Below, piece by piece: positions 8,319-16,887 of a stretch of DNA of 64,000 nucleotides (positions within the stretch are counted from its first letter, which is position 1; each line of letters opens with the position of its first letter). The stretch is from the NCBI GenBank assembly GCA_959597175.1, contig CAUFXM010000002.1, positions 124,001-188,000 of the forward strand. The letters run 5' to 3'. The notes beneath the pieces were generated by a model, which was not told the DNA's origin, searched no databases, and saw nothing but the letters and a program-made list of their open reading frames with translations. The position numbers and the translations under genes were made by a program. The stretch comes from an uncultured Methanomassiliicoccales archaeon. Lineage in GTDB: Archaea; Thermoplasmatota; Thermoplasmata; Methanomassiliicoccales; Methanomethylophilaceae.

Positions 8319-9386
8319 CCAACGACCCTCGTCGGGGTCCTTTGGGGGAGCGGTTCCCAGGGCATGGACGCGCTCGCCCCCTTTGAGGGCGCGTATCCCC
8401 TCGAGGATGTCCACCATCGAGTCCCAGTCGTCGATCCCGGTTGCCAGTCTGAGCCTGTGCTCCCTGCATCTCCGGCACCCTGCTATGAAACGGGGGGCTA
8501 TGCTGCGCATCTTCCTCGCGGCGACTTCCGGCCCCTTCTCTTCGAACACGCCCTCGGCGAGCTTCAGGCACCAGTCGATCTGCTTGGACACGGTGGGGTT
8601 CGGAAGGCGCATGCCGGTCCTCAGGAGCTCGTCCGTCTGCGTCAGCAGGTACGGGTTCCCGACCCCTCCCCTGGCGACCATCACCGCCGTGGCGCCGGTG
8701 ATCCCGATGGCGCTTCTGGCGTCGTCCGGCGTGTATATGTTCCCGGAGATGATCAACGGGACGGACATCTCGCCTTGGAGGTCTGACGCCATCTCGTGGT
8801 GGGGGGAGCCAGAGTAGCGCTCCTTGACGGTCCGGGTGTGCAGGGACACCGCATCGACGTCCGCGGACTCCAATTCCGAGATGACCTCCCTGAAGCTCAG
8901 GTCATCCATGCTGTGCCCCAGGCGGATCTTCGCTGTGACGGGGACGTCGACGCGCCTTTTCACGGCGCGGACCATGTCGCCGCACCTGTGCGGGTCGGAC
9001 ATCATCGCGGATCCGGCGCCTGTGCGTACGACCTTCTCGACCGGGCAGGCCATGTTCAGGTCGATGAAGTCTATCCGGGGATTAATCCTAAGGGCCTCCT
9101 CGGCAGCGAGGGCCACCCTCCTCGGGTCGTCACCGAACAGCTGCAGCCCGGTGTACGGGAGCCTTCCGAAGGACAGGTACTCGTCCCTGCAGGATGCGTT
9201 GTTCAGGACGGCGCTGTCCGAGGTCATCTCGGTCATGCACACCGATGCTCCGAACGGTACCATGAACTCCCTGTAGCTCCTGAACGTGTACCCAGCCATG
9301 GGTGCCAGGACAACCCTGCCGTCGATGCGGAGGTCACCTATCCTCCACGTCGGAATCCCCTCCGTGGCGCGAGCGGTATTCGTCAA
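8316..9386 (-). CDS. dus: tRNA-dihydrouridine synthase
   Basis: A 356-residue FMN enzyme that reduces specific uridines in tRNA to dihydrouridine. Visible motifs are VLAPMAGYTFRSYRE (FMN-binding start), MTEMTSDSAVL, LQLFGDDP, the DLNMACPVEKVVRTGAGSAMM segment with the catalytic cysteine, KIRLG, VSLHTRTVKERYSG and an ISGNIYT...GGVGNPYL phosphate-binding end. The start lies 53 bases inside the MarR gene, indicating translational coupling. TAA stop. The target position in tRNA is not predictable. Confidence 0.92.
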   Translation of the reverse strand: MTNTARATEGIPTWRIGDLRIDGRVVLAPMAGYTFRSYREFMVPFGASVCMTEMTSDSAVLNNASCRDEYLSFGRLPYTGLQLFGDDPRRVALAAEEALRINPRIDFIDLNMACPVEKVVRTGAGSAMMSDPHRCGDMVRAVKRRVDVPVTAKIRLGHSMDDLSFREVISELESADVDAVSLHTRTVKERYSGSPHHEMASDLQGEMSVPLIISGNIYTPDDARSAIGITGATAVMVARGGVGNPYLLTQTDELLRTGMRLPNPTVSKQIDWCLKLAEGVFEEKGPEVAARKMRSIAPRFIAGCRRCREHRLRLATGIDDWDSMVDILEGIRALKGGERVHALGTAPPKDPDEGRW

Positions 9387-9792
9387 TCCGGTCGTTCACG
9401 CGCTGATAGACCCTCTTCAGGGCCTCCTCCTCCTCGGGAGTGATCCCGTAGTAAAGGTATTCGAGGCATTCCTGGGCGCACCTGATGACCAGCTCCTTCG
9501 CCCTCACCCCCTCCTCGGTAAGGCGGATGCCGCATCCCCTCCCGCCCACGTAGCCCTCAACAAGGCCGAGGTCGGCCATCTGCCTGACGATCCTGGTAGT
9601 CAGCGCCTTGGTGACGCCGACCCTCGCCGTGAGCTCCTTGTTCGTGATGCAGGAATCGCCGTCCAGTTCGATGATGAACATGCCCATCGACGAGGAGATT
9701 CCGGTGCCGGCGAGCTTCTCGTTCATCATCGAGTCGATGAACTTCTTCACTTCCGTGGGTTTCTTGAGGTCCCTGAAATCGATGGGCGTCAT
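9334..9792 (-). CDS. MarR-family transcriptional regulator
   Basis: A 152-residue winged-helix protein. It has an N-terminal dimerisation helix, the HTH SCITNKELTARVGVTKALTTRIVRQMADLGLVEGYVG with a GRGCGIRLTEEG wing, and a C-terminal helix ending in a charged tail. It lies directly downstream of a DHA2-type drug exporter on the same strand. MarR/exporter pairs usually form a ligand-relieved repression circuit, and the double palindrome at the exporter promoter is the likely binding site (inference). The 3' end overlaps the dus start by 53 bases. Confidence 0.88.
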   Translation of the reverse strand: MTPIDFRDLKKPTEVKKFIDSMMNEKLAGTGISSSMGMFIIELDGDSCITNKELTARVGVTKALTTRIVRQMADLGLVEGYVGGRGCGIRLTEEGVRAKELVIRCAQECLEYLYYGITPEEEEALKRVYQRVNDRIDEYRSRHGGDSDVEDR

Positions 9793-9830
9793 GCGGGCGG
9801 GTGGTTCTCATTGGATGGTAAAAAGGGTTT

Positions 9831-9848
9831 CCCCCGCTGTGGCGGGGG
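9831..9848 (-). terminator. GC-rich hairpin between exporter and MarR genes
   Basis: CCCCCGC and GCGGGGG pair around a 4-nt loop. On the minus strand a T-run (CTTTTTA) follows a few bases later. This could end or attenuate the exporter transcript before the marR gene. Confidence 0.4.
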
Positions 9849-9855
9849 TGGATGC

Positions 9856-11400
9856 TCATCCCTCGGTCTGCTCGGCGGGCCTGACCCTGAAGACGAGCCC
9901 GACGATCACCAGGAGCAGGAGCAGCACGCCTCCGATCAGGAACGCCATGTCGACGCTGTTGGCGAAGGCGGTGAGCATGTCGTTCACATAGGGTGCATAC
10001 ATCTCGAACCCGGGTGTGCCCGCCTGAACGGCCGCGACGATGTCCAGGATCCCGGTGTCGTGGGGAACGGCTTCGAAGATCTCCGTCGGCAGCAGGGTCT
10101 CGAGCTCTCCTGTGATTGCCGCGGTGATGATCATCGCGAAGATCGCGGTGCCCATGGTGGATCCGATGGATCTGATGAGGTTGACGGAGGATGTGGTCAT
10201 ACCCATCTCGGACGGTTTGGAGCTGTTCTGTACGGCGGTCATGATCACGGACGAGAGGCATCCCAGACCCAGTCCCAGCACGAATGTGCTCAGGCAGTAG
10301 AACGAGATCTCCGTCCCCAGTCCCATGGTGGACATCATGTACAGGCCGATGAAGCAGAGGATCGGCCCCGCTACCAGCCAGACCCTGTAACCGGTGCGGT
10401 TCACCATGTGCCCGCTGACCGGCGATGTGATCATCATCCCGATGACCATGGCCAACGAGTAGAATCCCGCCTCCAGGGTGGACAGTCCGAAGATGTAGAT
10501 GGCGAACATCGACGCGTAGGTCATGGCGCCCATCATCCCGATGCCGTAGATCAGCATGAAGATTGCCGCTTTCACGACCACCCTGTTCTTCAGGAGGTGC
10601 GGTGCCAGAACCGGGTCCCTGGCCCTCCTCTCCTGGCGGATGAACAGTGCCAGCAGCACGACCGCCAGGACGATCATGACCATGCTTGTGGCGCTGACCC
10701 ATTCGAAGCTCTTGCCACCCAGTTCGATGAACAGCAGAACGTCCAGGAGCAGCAGCGACAGCAGGCATATCCCTTTGGTGTCGACCACGTGCTCGGATCC
10801 CTCCAGGGGCTGGGGGAACTCCTTCACGGTCAGCAGGATGCTCACGATTGCCAGGGGCACGTTGATGTAGAATACCCAGTGCCAGGAGATGGCCTCGGTG
10901 ATGTATCCACCGATGAGGGGGCCGATGCCGCTTCCGATGCCGAACAGCGCGCCCATGAGGCCCTGCATACGGGCCCTGTCGCGGAGAGGGTAGAAGTCTG
11001 CCACTGCAGCGGTTGCCACTGGGATCAGGATCCCACCGCCGAACCCCTGGATGGCGCGGCATACGATGAGCATCTCCATGTTCATGGACAGTCCGGCCAG
11101 GATGGATCCGACGATGAACAGCCCCAGTCCCAGGAGGAAGAGCGGCTTCCTCCCGTACACATCCGAGAGCTTCCCCGCGATGGGGATCATGATCGTCTCG
11201 CACAGGAGATATGCTGTGACCATCCAGGAATAGAGGTCGGATCCGTTCAGGTCCGCCGCGATGACGGGTCCGCACGTCCCGACGATGGTCCCGTCGAAGC
11301 AGGCGATCAGCATCGCGAGGAAGATGCCGACCATGGTGATGTTGCGGGTACGGGGGTCTATGTTCCTCCAGGTTACCCGCTCTTGGGTGTTTTCTGTCAT
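9856..11400 (-). CDS. MFS drug:H+ antiporter, DHA2 (14-helix EmrB/QacA type)
   Basis: A 514-residue major-facilitator exporter with about 14 hydrophobic helices. Seen are motif A GKLSDVYGRKPLF after helix 2, the DHA2 hallmark SWHWVFYINVPLAIV near helix 6, IGPLIGGYITE (motif C-like), and MNRTGYR-like loops later. It should expel hydrophobic toxic compounds using the proton gradient. The ATG at 11400 is only about 30 bp from a TATA box flanked by two identical palindromes. The marR gene follows 63 bases downstream. Confidence 0.9.
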   Translation of the reverse strand: MTENTQERVTWRNIDPRTRNITMVGIFLAMLIACFDGTIVGTCGPVIAADLNGSDLYSWMVTAYLLCETIMIPIAGKLSDVYGRKPLFLLGLGLFIVGSILAGLSMNMEMLIVCRAIQGFGGGILIPVATAAVADFYPLRDRARMQGLMGALFGIGSGIGPLIGGYITEAISWHWVFYINVPLAIVSILLTVKEFPQPLEGSEHVVDTKGICLLSLLLLDVLLFIELGGKSFEWVSATSMVMIVLAVVLLALFIRQERRARDPVLAPHLLKNRVVVKAAIFMLIYGIGMMGAMTYASMFAIYIFGLSTLEAGFYSLAMVIGMMITSPVSGHMVNRTGYRVWLVAGPILCFIGLYMMSTMGLGTEISFYCLSTFVLGLGLGCLSSVIMTAVQNSSKPSEMGMTTSSVNLIRSIGSTMGTAIFAMIITAAITGELETLLPTEIFEAVPHDTGILDIVAAVQAGTPGFEMYAPYVNDMLTAFANSVDMAFLIGGVLLLLLVIVGLVFRVRPAEQTEG

Positions 11401-11403
11401 CGA

Positions 11404-11446
11404 GTTTACATGTAAACGATGGTGTATATAAGGTTTACATGTAAAC
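11404..11446 (-). promoter_or_regulatory. Exporter promoter flanked by two perfect 14-bp palindromic operators
   Basis: The perfect palindrome GTTTACATGTAAAC occurs at 11404-11417 and again at 11433-11446, centres 29 bp apart. Between them is the minus-strand TATA box CTTATATAC (about 11424-11432). The upstream copy abuts the BRE/TATA and the downstream copy covers the predicted transcription start just before the ATG at 11400. A repressor bound at both sites would block TBP/TFB and RNA polymerase. The neighbouring MarR protein is the obvious candidate. Confidence 0.8.
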
Positions 11447-11494
11447 CTAATTCATTGACCGAAAGGGGGCGCGATGCGTCCAGCGTTAAGCTCC

Positions 11495-11605
11495 TTTAAA
11501 TATGCGCACGCGTTACATTAAACGACGTGCGCGCGCCCGAGGAGTGAAGGGACCTCGGCCAGCGACCGGACAAGCGCGTCGATGGGATGCAGGGGCTCTC
11601 GCCCC
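11495..11605 (+). promoter_or_regulatory. smc promoter, inverted repeat and structured leader
   Basis: TATA box TTTAAATA (11495-11502) predicts transcription from about 11522. A perfect 7-bp inverted repeat GCGCACG (11504-11510)/CGTGCGC (11526-11532) flanks that start. The leader of about 95 nt contains CCGAGG/CCTCGG (11537-11542/11553-11558) and a GGGGC-TCTC-GCCCC hairpin (11592-11605) immediately before the AGAGGTG ribosome-binding site of the TTG-started smc gene. Confidence 0.55.
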
Positions 11606-11618
11606 AGAGGTGTAACGT

Positions 11619-14600
11619 TTGCATTTGAAAGCGGTCGAGATGGAGAATTTCAAATCCTTCGGCGGGAAGCTGACAGTCCCGCTCATGGAGGGGTACACAG
11701 CCGTCACGGGGCCGAACGGCTCTGGGAAGTCGAACATAACGGACGCGATACTCTTCGTTCTGGGTCCCAAGAGCTCCAAGGCAGTGCGCGCAGGGAAGCT
11801 CACCGACCTCATCTTCGACGGCGGGAAATCCAAGGGGAAGGCCTCCTTCACCAGGGTCTCCCTCGTCTTCGACAACACGGACCGTCTCATGCCCTGGGAC
11901 GATGACACCGTGAGGCTCACCAGGCACGTCAAGCTGTCCGACAACGGTACCGACTACAGTTCATACTTCTTCGTCAACGACCGCAAGTCGACGATGACCG
12001 AGTTCGACGCCCTGCTCACCAAAGCGAGGATCAGCGCAGACGGCTACAACCTCGTGCAGCAGGGGGACGTCACGCGCATCGTCCAGATGGGGTCGATGGA
12101 GAGGAGGCGCATCATCGACGCCATATCCGGCATCGCCAGCTTCGACGCGGACATCGACAAGGCCCGCATCGAGAGGCAGGAGGCAGAGACCAACCTGGAC
12201 AGGATCGGCATAGTCGTGGAGGAGCTCAACCACCAGGTCGAGAAGCTGGCCAGGGAGAGGCAGGATGCGGAGGAGTACCTCAGGGCACAGAGCGCCCTCG
12301 AGATGGCAAGGGCCCAGCACTCCCACAGGAGGCTCCAGATGGAAACGTCCAAACTCGAGGGGGTGGCCGCGCAGATGACGCGCCTCGAGGAGCGCATAGG
12401 TTCCGACAGGGAGGTCAAGGCCGATCTGGGAAGGCAGCTCACGGATAAGGAGGCCGCCATCGCCAGGAAGGAGGAAGAGATCGCCTCGAAGATAGGTCCG
12501 GAGTACAGGGACCTGAAGGCGAAGATCGAGCAGGCCAAGATAGACCTGGCCACGCGCAGGGACCGCATGGAGTCGGCGCAGGCGGACATGGAGGAGCAGG
12601 AAGACTTCAAGAGGAGTTTCGAGGAGTCCATGTCCAGGAACGATGCAGAGGTCGTCATCCTGAGGCAGACACGCGAGGACCTGTTGGCCAGACTGGAGGG
12701 TGCGGAGTCTCAGATGGAGGCGGCCAGGAAGGAGGAGGCGGAGATCTCGGAGGCAATCGCCAGCACGGGAGGGGAGCAGAAGGAGCTCCAGGCAAGGCTG
12801 GACGCCGTCGAGAGGGACTTTGACACATGTTCCGCCGAACTCAGGTCCGCACAGGGAAGGCTAGCCAAGGCAGAGGCGTCCTCGGAGGAGGCGCACACCG
12901 CGTTCGCGAACCTGGACGAGAGGATCCAGAGCATAGATTTCGAGATCAAAGATGCAAAGTGGAGCCTGGAGCAGATGAAGGCCGAGGCAGGTCCAAGCAC
13001 CGAGGACTTCGGGAACAGGATCCTGGACGCCAAGCGCAGGGAGGCCGAGCTGGAGCGTCAGGAGGCCGAGCTCAACTCCGCCTACAGGAGGATAGACGCC
13101 GAGTACAACTCTCTGCAGGCCGAGAAGAAGGTCTCCGAGAGGATGAACCGGGGCAGCGCCGCAGTGGAGGCGATACTGTCCCTGAGGAACCGCGGGGAGA
13201 TGCGCGGCATACACGGGACCATCCAGGAGCTCGCGACCGTGGACAAGGGCTTCGAGACCGCGCTGTCCGTGGCGGCGGGCAGCAAGATGATGGCCGTAGT
13301 GGTCGACGACGACCAGGTGGCCGCCGACGCCATAGCCTACCTCAAGAGGGAGAAGCTCGGCAGGGTCACGTTCCTCCCGCTGACGAAGATGATGGGAGGC
13401 AAGCCGAGGGCCAAGGCGATCATGAGCCTGAAGGACACGGAGGGCTACGCGATAGACCTCATCGATTTCGATCAGAAGTACTACAACGCGTTCTGGTACG
13501 TCCTGGGGGACACCCTCGTCGTGAGGGACATGGACGCCGCCCGCAGGATAATGGGCGGGATCAGGATCGTCACCCAGAGCGGAGAGCTCATAGAGGCGTC
13601 GGGGGCCATGGTGGGAGGGAATCTGAGCCAGCAGAACATGCTGAGGTTCGGAGCGGCCTCCGAGGACAAGCTCGCGGATGCCGGGGAGAGACTGAGGAAG
13701 GCCGGGGAGGCCCTCGAGGATGTTCGCTCCAGGCTCAGACAGGTCCGTGACGAGATCCGCTCGATCGACGACGAGATGCGCAGGACCACTGCCGATGGTA
13801 TGGAGCAGAGGGAGCAGATGGCGCAGCTGAAGGGGAGGGTCTCGGAGCTCGAGAAGACCCGCTCGTCGGCATCCCAGCAGATGAAGGATGCGAGGCAGAG
13901 GCTCGCCGAGGCAGATGGCGAGCTGGAGGCGTCCAGGACGCTCTTCGGAGAGGTCTCCGGCAGGCTGTCCGGGCTCACAGAACAGCGCAACTCCATCAAG
14001 GCCCGCATGGCGGAGATAGCTCCCGCGGACCTGCAGAACAGGATACAGGCGGTGAGGGACCGCATCTACAGGCTGAAGGAGTCCGTGTCGGACTGCAGGC
14101 TCCAGATCGGCGGGATAGACACGGAGGTGGCCGGGTACGGCAAGCAGAACGAGTCCCTGCAGATACAGCTGGACTCCGTCAACCGCGCCATCGCCGACGA
14201 CGTCAGGATGGTGGAGGAGAACTCCGCCCTCATGGAGAGGGCCAAGGTGGACCTGGAGGCGCTCCGCTCCATCGAGGCGGATATGGAGGGCGGGATAGAG
14301 GATCTGCGCAACCAGAAGGACGCCCTGGTGGCGGACAAGTACCGTCTCGACTCGGAGATAAGGGAGAAGGCCAAGGACATCGAGAACTCCGCCGCGGCTC
14401 TGGAGTCTTTCAGGGCCCAGTCCCTGCAGCTCCGCCAGTCCGTGTCCGAACTGGAGGCGGAGGTGGCGGCGATAGAGATCGAGGTGGAGCAGCCCATACC
14501 CTCCGAGGAGGAGATAAGGCGCAACATCAGGGCCCAGGAGTCCATCATGGCCAAGCTGGGCAACGTCAACCTGAGGGCGATCCAGGAGTACGACGAGAGG

Positions 14601-15203
14601 AAGGCCCGTCTGGACGGTCTCAACGCGGAGGTGGACAGCCTGAACCGCCACATAAAGGAGCTCACCGACCTTATGGGATCCCTTGCATCGAAGAAGAAGG
14701 GGCTGTTCATGCGCTCCTACGATGCGGTCAACGAGAACTTCAAGGCAATATACGCCCAGCTGTCGGGAGGCGGAGAGGCGTTCATGGGGTTGGAGGACGA
14801 GGACGATCCGTTCTCCGGAGGCCTCATGATCAACGCCAAGCCCAGGAACGGGAAGCTCCTGAGGCTCGAGGCGCTGTCGGGAGGGGAGAAGTCCCTGACG
14901 GCATTATCCTTCATATTCGCGATCCAGGAGCACCAGCCGTCCCCGTTCTACGTTCTGGACGAGGTGGACATGTTCCTGGACTCGATCAACGCCGAGATGG
15001 TGGCCCGCAGGGTCAAGGAGAGCTCGGCTAAGGCTCAGTTCATACAGGTGTCCCTGAGGAAGGTCACGCTCGCGATGGCGGACCATCTCATAGGGGTCAC
15101 CAGGCCGCCCAGCGGAATCAGCAGGGTCATAATGCAGCCCGACCTGGCTGAGGTCTCCCGTTACGAGGAGGAGGCCGTCAGGAGGCAGGAGGAGGCGATT
15201 TGA
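11619..15203 (+). CDS. smc: Chromosome segregation protein SMC
   Basis: An 1194-residue SMC ATPase, normal length for prokaryotes, that folds and segregates the chromosome as a V-shaped dimer. It has Walker A GPNGSGKSN (31-39), a coiled coil to about 520, a hinge (about 525-650, with GIHGTIQELATVDKGFETAL and SGAMVGG), a second coiled coil, then the C-terminal signature LSGGEKSLTALSFIFA and Walker B PFYVLDEVDMFLD. The start is TTG, chosen because AGAGGTG lies six bases upstream and MHLKAVEMENFKSF is the standard SMC N-terminus. It is first in an smc-scpA-scpB operon. Confidence 0.96.
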   Translation: MHLKAVEMENFKSFGGKLTVPLMEGYTAVTGPNGSGKSNITDAILFVLGPKSSKAVRAGKLTDLIFDGGKSKGKASFTRVSLVFDNTDRLMPWDDDTVRLTRHVKLSDNGTDYSSYFFVNDRKSTMTEFDALLTKARISADGYNLVQQGDVTRIVQMGSMERRRIIDAISGIASFDADIDKARIERQEAETNLDRIGIVVEELNHQVEKLARERQDAEEYLRAQSALEMARAQHSHRRLQMETSKLEGVAAQMTRLEERIGSDREVKADLGRQLTDKEAAIARKEEEIASKIGPEYRDLKAKIEQAKIDLATRRDRMESAQADMEEQEDFKRSFEESMSRNDAEVVILRQTREDLLARLEGAESQMEAARKEEAEISEAIASTGGEQKELQARLDAVERDFDTCSAELRSAQGRLAKAEASSEEAHTAFANLDERIQSIDFEIKDAKWSLEQMKAEAGPSTEDFGNRILDAKRREAELERQEAELNSAYRRIDAEYNSLQAEKKVSERMNRGSAAVEAILSLRNRGEMRGIHGTIQELATVDKGFETALSVAAGSKMMAVVVDDDQVAADAIAYLKREKLGRVTFLPLTKMMGGKPRAKAIMSLKDTEGYAIDLIDFDQKYYNAFWYVLGDTLVVRDMDAARRIMGGIRIVTQSGELIEASGAMVGGNLSQQNMLRFGAASEDKLADAGERLRKAGEALEDVRSRLRQVRDEIRSIDDEMRRTTADGMEQREQMAQLKGRVSELEKTRSSASQQMKDARQRLAEADGELEASRTLFGEVSGRLSGLTEQRNSIKARMAEIAPADLQNRIQAVRDRIYRLKESVSDCRLQIGGIDTEVAGYGKQNESLQIQLDSVNRAIADDVRMVEENSALMERAKVDLEALRSIEADMEGGIEDLRNQKDALVADKYRLDSEIREKAKDIENSAAALESFRAQSLQLRQSVSELEAEVAAIEIEVEQPIPSEEEIRRNIRAQESIMAKLGNVNLRAIQEYDERKARLDGLNAEVDSLNRHIKELTDLMGSLASKKKGLFMRSYDAVNENFKAIYAQLSGGGEAFMGLEDEDDPFSGGLMINAKPRNGKLLRLEALSGGEKSLTALSFIFAIQEHQPSPFYVLDEVDMFLDSINAEMVARRVKESSAKAQFIQVSLRKVTLAMADHLIGVTRPPSGISRVIMQPDLAEVSRYEEEAVRRQEEAI

Positions 15204-16081
15204 TGGATGGGAACACAAGGATGGAGGAACTGGAGCAGCATCTGCTGTTCCACAGGGCGCTGGCGGACGACAACGAGTCCCTCAGGCGCATCGGAGGGTA
15301 CATGGACATCCTCTCCCGGGCAGAGTCCGGCGAGAGGCTCCAGGACCCGGTGGACGAATCGATACGCGCAGTGTTCAGCCTGGTGCTGGAGAACGGTATC
15401 GACCCCTGGGAGATCGACCTGTCGGAGTTCGCAAGGATGTACCAGGCGAAGGTGTCCGCGGACAGCTTCGACATGATAGTGGCCGGAAAGCTCCTGCTGA
15501 TGGCATGGAGGATCCTGAGGATGCAGTCCGAGTCCACCAGGGAGAGGAGCGAGCCTCCGGCGGAGCCCGTTCTCGAGGAGGTGGACGACTTCTTCTTCGA
15601 CGACGAGCCGATGATCGTGCCGGAGGTCTCCCTGCGGGAGGCGTACGTGAGGGAGCCGGTGAGGCCGGTGACGATGTACGAGCTCATCGACGCCTTCGAG
15701 GACGCGAGGCGCGAGATAGAGATCCAGCGCGAGAGGGAGAGAGTCCGGGCCGAGCTCAGGGCGAAGGAGCCCAAGAGGTTCGAGAACAAGGCCCACGAGG
15801 AGGACGACGAGCAGGACATCGAGGCGGTCTGGAGGAGGATCGAGAAGCTGGGGACTGGACAGATCAGCATACGCGACCTGTACACCGGCAGCCTGGATGA
15901 GAACCTCACCGTGTTCGTCTCGGTGCTCCATCTCGTCAGGGATGGCAAGCTGGCGGTCTGGCAGGACGACCTCCCGACCGGGGAGATCTGGATCGAGATC
16001 AAGACGGATTGGACCTCCGGCACGCTGGAGGACACCCCGGGGGACAGGATCCCCGAGGCGGTGATGCGAGTTGGACCCTAA
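15203..16081 (+). CDS. scpA: Segregation and condensation protein A (kleisin)
   Basis: About 292 residues. The N-terminal part (residues 30-110, including VDESIRAVFSLVLENGIDPWEIDLSEFARMYQ) and the C-terminal winged helix (about 205-285, with TVFVSVLHLVRDGKLAVWQDD) match ScpA kleisins, which bridge the two SMC heads. Between them is an acidic and then charged-helical linker (PVLEEVDDFFFDDEP, then an R/E-rich helix). The ATG at 15203 overlaps the smc TGA; a TTG at 15200 is the alternative. Its 3' end overlaps scpB by 11 bases, showing translational coupling of the complex. Confidence 0.88.
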   Translation: MDGNTRMEELEQHLLFHRALADDNESLRRIGGYMDILSRAESGERLQDPVDESIRAVFSLVLENGIDPWEIDLSEFARMYQAKVSADSFDMIVAGKLLLMAWRILRMQSESTRERSEPPAEPVLEEVDDFFFDDEPMIVPEVSLREAYVREPVRPVTMYELIDAFEDARREIEIQRERERVRAELRAKEPKRFENKAHEEDDEQDIEAVWRRIEKLGTGQISIRDLYTGSLDENLTVFVSVLHLVRDGKLAVWQDDLPTGEIWIEIKTDWTSGTLEDTPGDRIPEAVMRVGP

Positions 16082-16586
16082 GCGCGCTGCGGAGGCCGCC
16101 CTTTTCTCCAGCGCGGACGGTCTGAGGATATCCGAGATCGCGGAGCGCACCGGGATCCCGGAGGAGGAGGTCCGCACCGCGGTGATGGACCTCAGAAAGG
16201 AGTATGATGAGAGGGACTCCGCCATAGTGATCTCCAAGGCGGGCAACCGGTTCAGGATGGTCCTGCGCCCGGAGTACACAGACTTCACGGGGAGGTTCGC
16301 CAGGGCCGAGATGCCCAGCGGGGTCATGAGGACGCTCTCGACCATCGCGTACAACCAGCCGGTGCTCCAGTCGGAGCTCCTGAAGGCCAGGGGCCCCAGG
16401 ACCTACGACGACGTGAGGAGGCTCATAGAGCTCGGGTTCGTGTCCGGGAAGAGGTCCGGGCAGACGCTGGAGCTCACGACCACCCCGAAGTTCTCCGAAT
16501 ACTTCGGGATAGGGTCCACCAGGAAATCGGACATCCGGGCGTGGATAGAGTCGCAGGCAAGCAACATGTCGGGGCAGCAGGGCTGA
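16071..16586 (+). CDS. scpB: Segregation and condensation protein B
   Basis: A 171-residue protein with two winged-helix domains. The first covers AALFSSADGLRISEIAERTGIPEEEV; the second includes LSTIAYNQPVLQSELLKARGPRTYDDVRRLIELGFV and the TTPKFSEYFGI strand characteristic of ScpB. ScpB dimers bind the kleisin linker and stabilise the SMC complex. It starts with TTG inside the scpA 3' end. The C-terminal tail (AWIESQASNMSGQQG) is short compared with bacterial ScpB. Confidence 0.9.
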   Translation: MDPKRAAEAALFSSADGLRISEIAERTGIPEEEVRTAVMDLRKEYDERDSAIVISKAGNRFRMVLRPEYTDFTGRFARAEMPSGVMRTLSTIAYNQPVLQSELLKARGPRTYDDVRRLIELGFVSGKRSGQTLELTTTPKFSEYFGIGSTRKSDIRAWIESQASNMSGQQG

Positions 16587-16620
16587 CCCCGTCTCCATAT
16601 AGTACATAGCAGTAGACAAT

Positions 16621-16628
16621 CTATATAA
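16621..16628 (+). promoter_or_regulatory. TATA box of the Lsm gene
   Basis: CTATATAA lies 31-38 bp upstream of the Lsm ATG in the 72-bp gap after scpB, giving a short leader and an independent transcript. The ABC importer genes may also be read from it. Confidence 0.5.
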
Positions 16629-16658
16629 CGTGAGAACGGCTCCACTGAGCCGATACAT

Positions 16659-16880
16659 ATGGTGATGCCGACTGCCATGCTCGAGAAGTCCCTGGACCGG
16701 CGCGTGTCGCTGCTCCTGAAGGACGGCAGGTCCCTCGAGGGGAAGCTCACTGGCTTCGACGAGTACATGAACATGGTCCTGGAGGACACCGTGGAATCGG
16801 ACTCCGAAGGGGTCGAGGGCAGGCGTCTGGGCACCGCCATCATCCGCGGGAACAACGTGGTGAGCATCACGACGCTCTGA
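16659..16880 (+). CDS. Sm-like (Lsm) RNA-binding protein
   Basis: A 73-residue Sm-fold protein. The Sm1 motif is seen in the stretch VSLLLKDGRSLEGKLTGFDEYMNMVLEDT, and Sm2 in GTAIIRGNNVVSITTL (the RG that binds the base is present). Archaeal Lsm proteins form heptameric rings that bind U-rich RNA and associate with RNase P, exosome and tRNA precursors. ATGs at 16659, 16665 and 16677 are all possible starts. Only seven bases separate it from the ABC permease gene. Confidence 0.92.
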   Translation: MVMPTAMLEKSLDRRVSLLLKDGRSLEGKLTGFDEYMNMVLEDTVESDSEGVEGRRLGTAIIRGNNVVSITTL

Positions 16881-16887
16881 ACGGACG

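Noticed and set aside
9286..11415. 709-codon plus-strand open frame across the MarR and exporter genes
   Set aside because: Antisense to two clear genes; composition dominated by His, Asp, Gln and Gly, as expected for the reverse of membrane-protein codons.
11526..11542. Alternating CG-rich blocks near several promoters (also about 27248, 34148 and 53398)
   Set aside because: Similar GCGCGC stretches also occur inside coding genes of this GC-rich genome, so they do not mark promoters specifically.
12861..14651. Nearly 600-codon minus-strand open frame inside smc
   Set aside because: Antisense shadow of coiled-coil coding sequence in a GC-rich gene; leucine/valine/histidine-biased with no domain signature.
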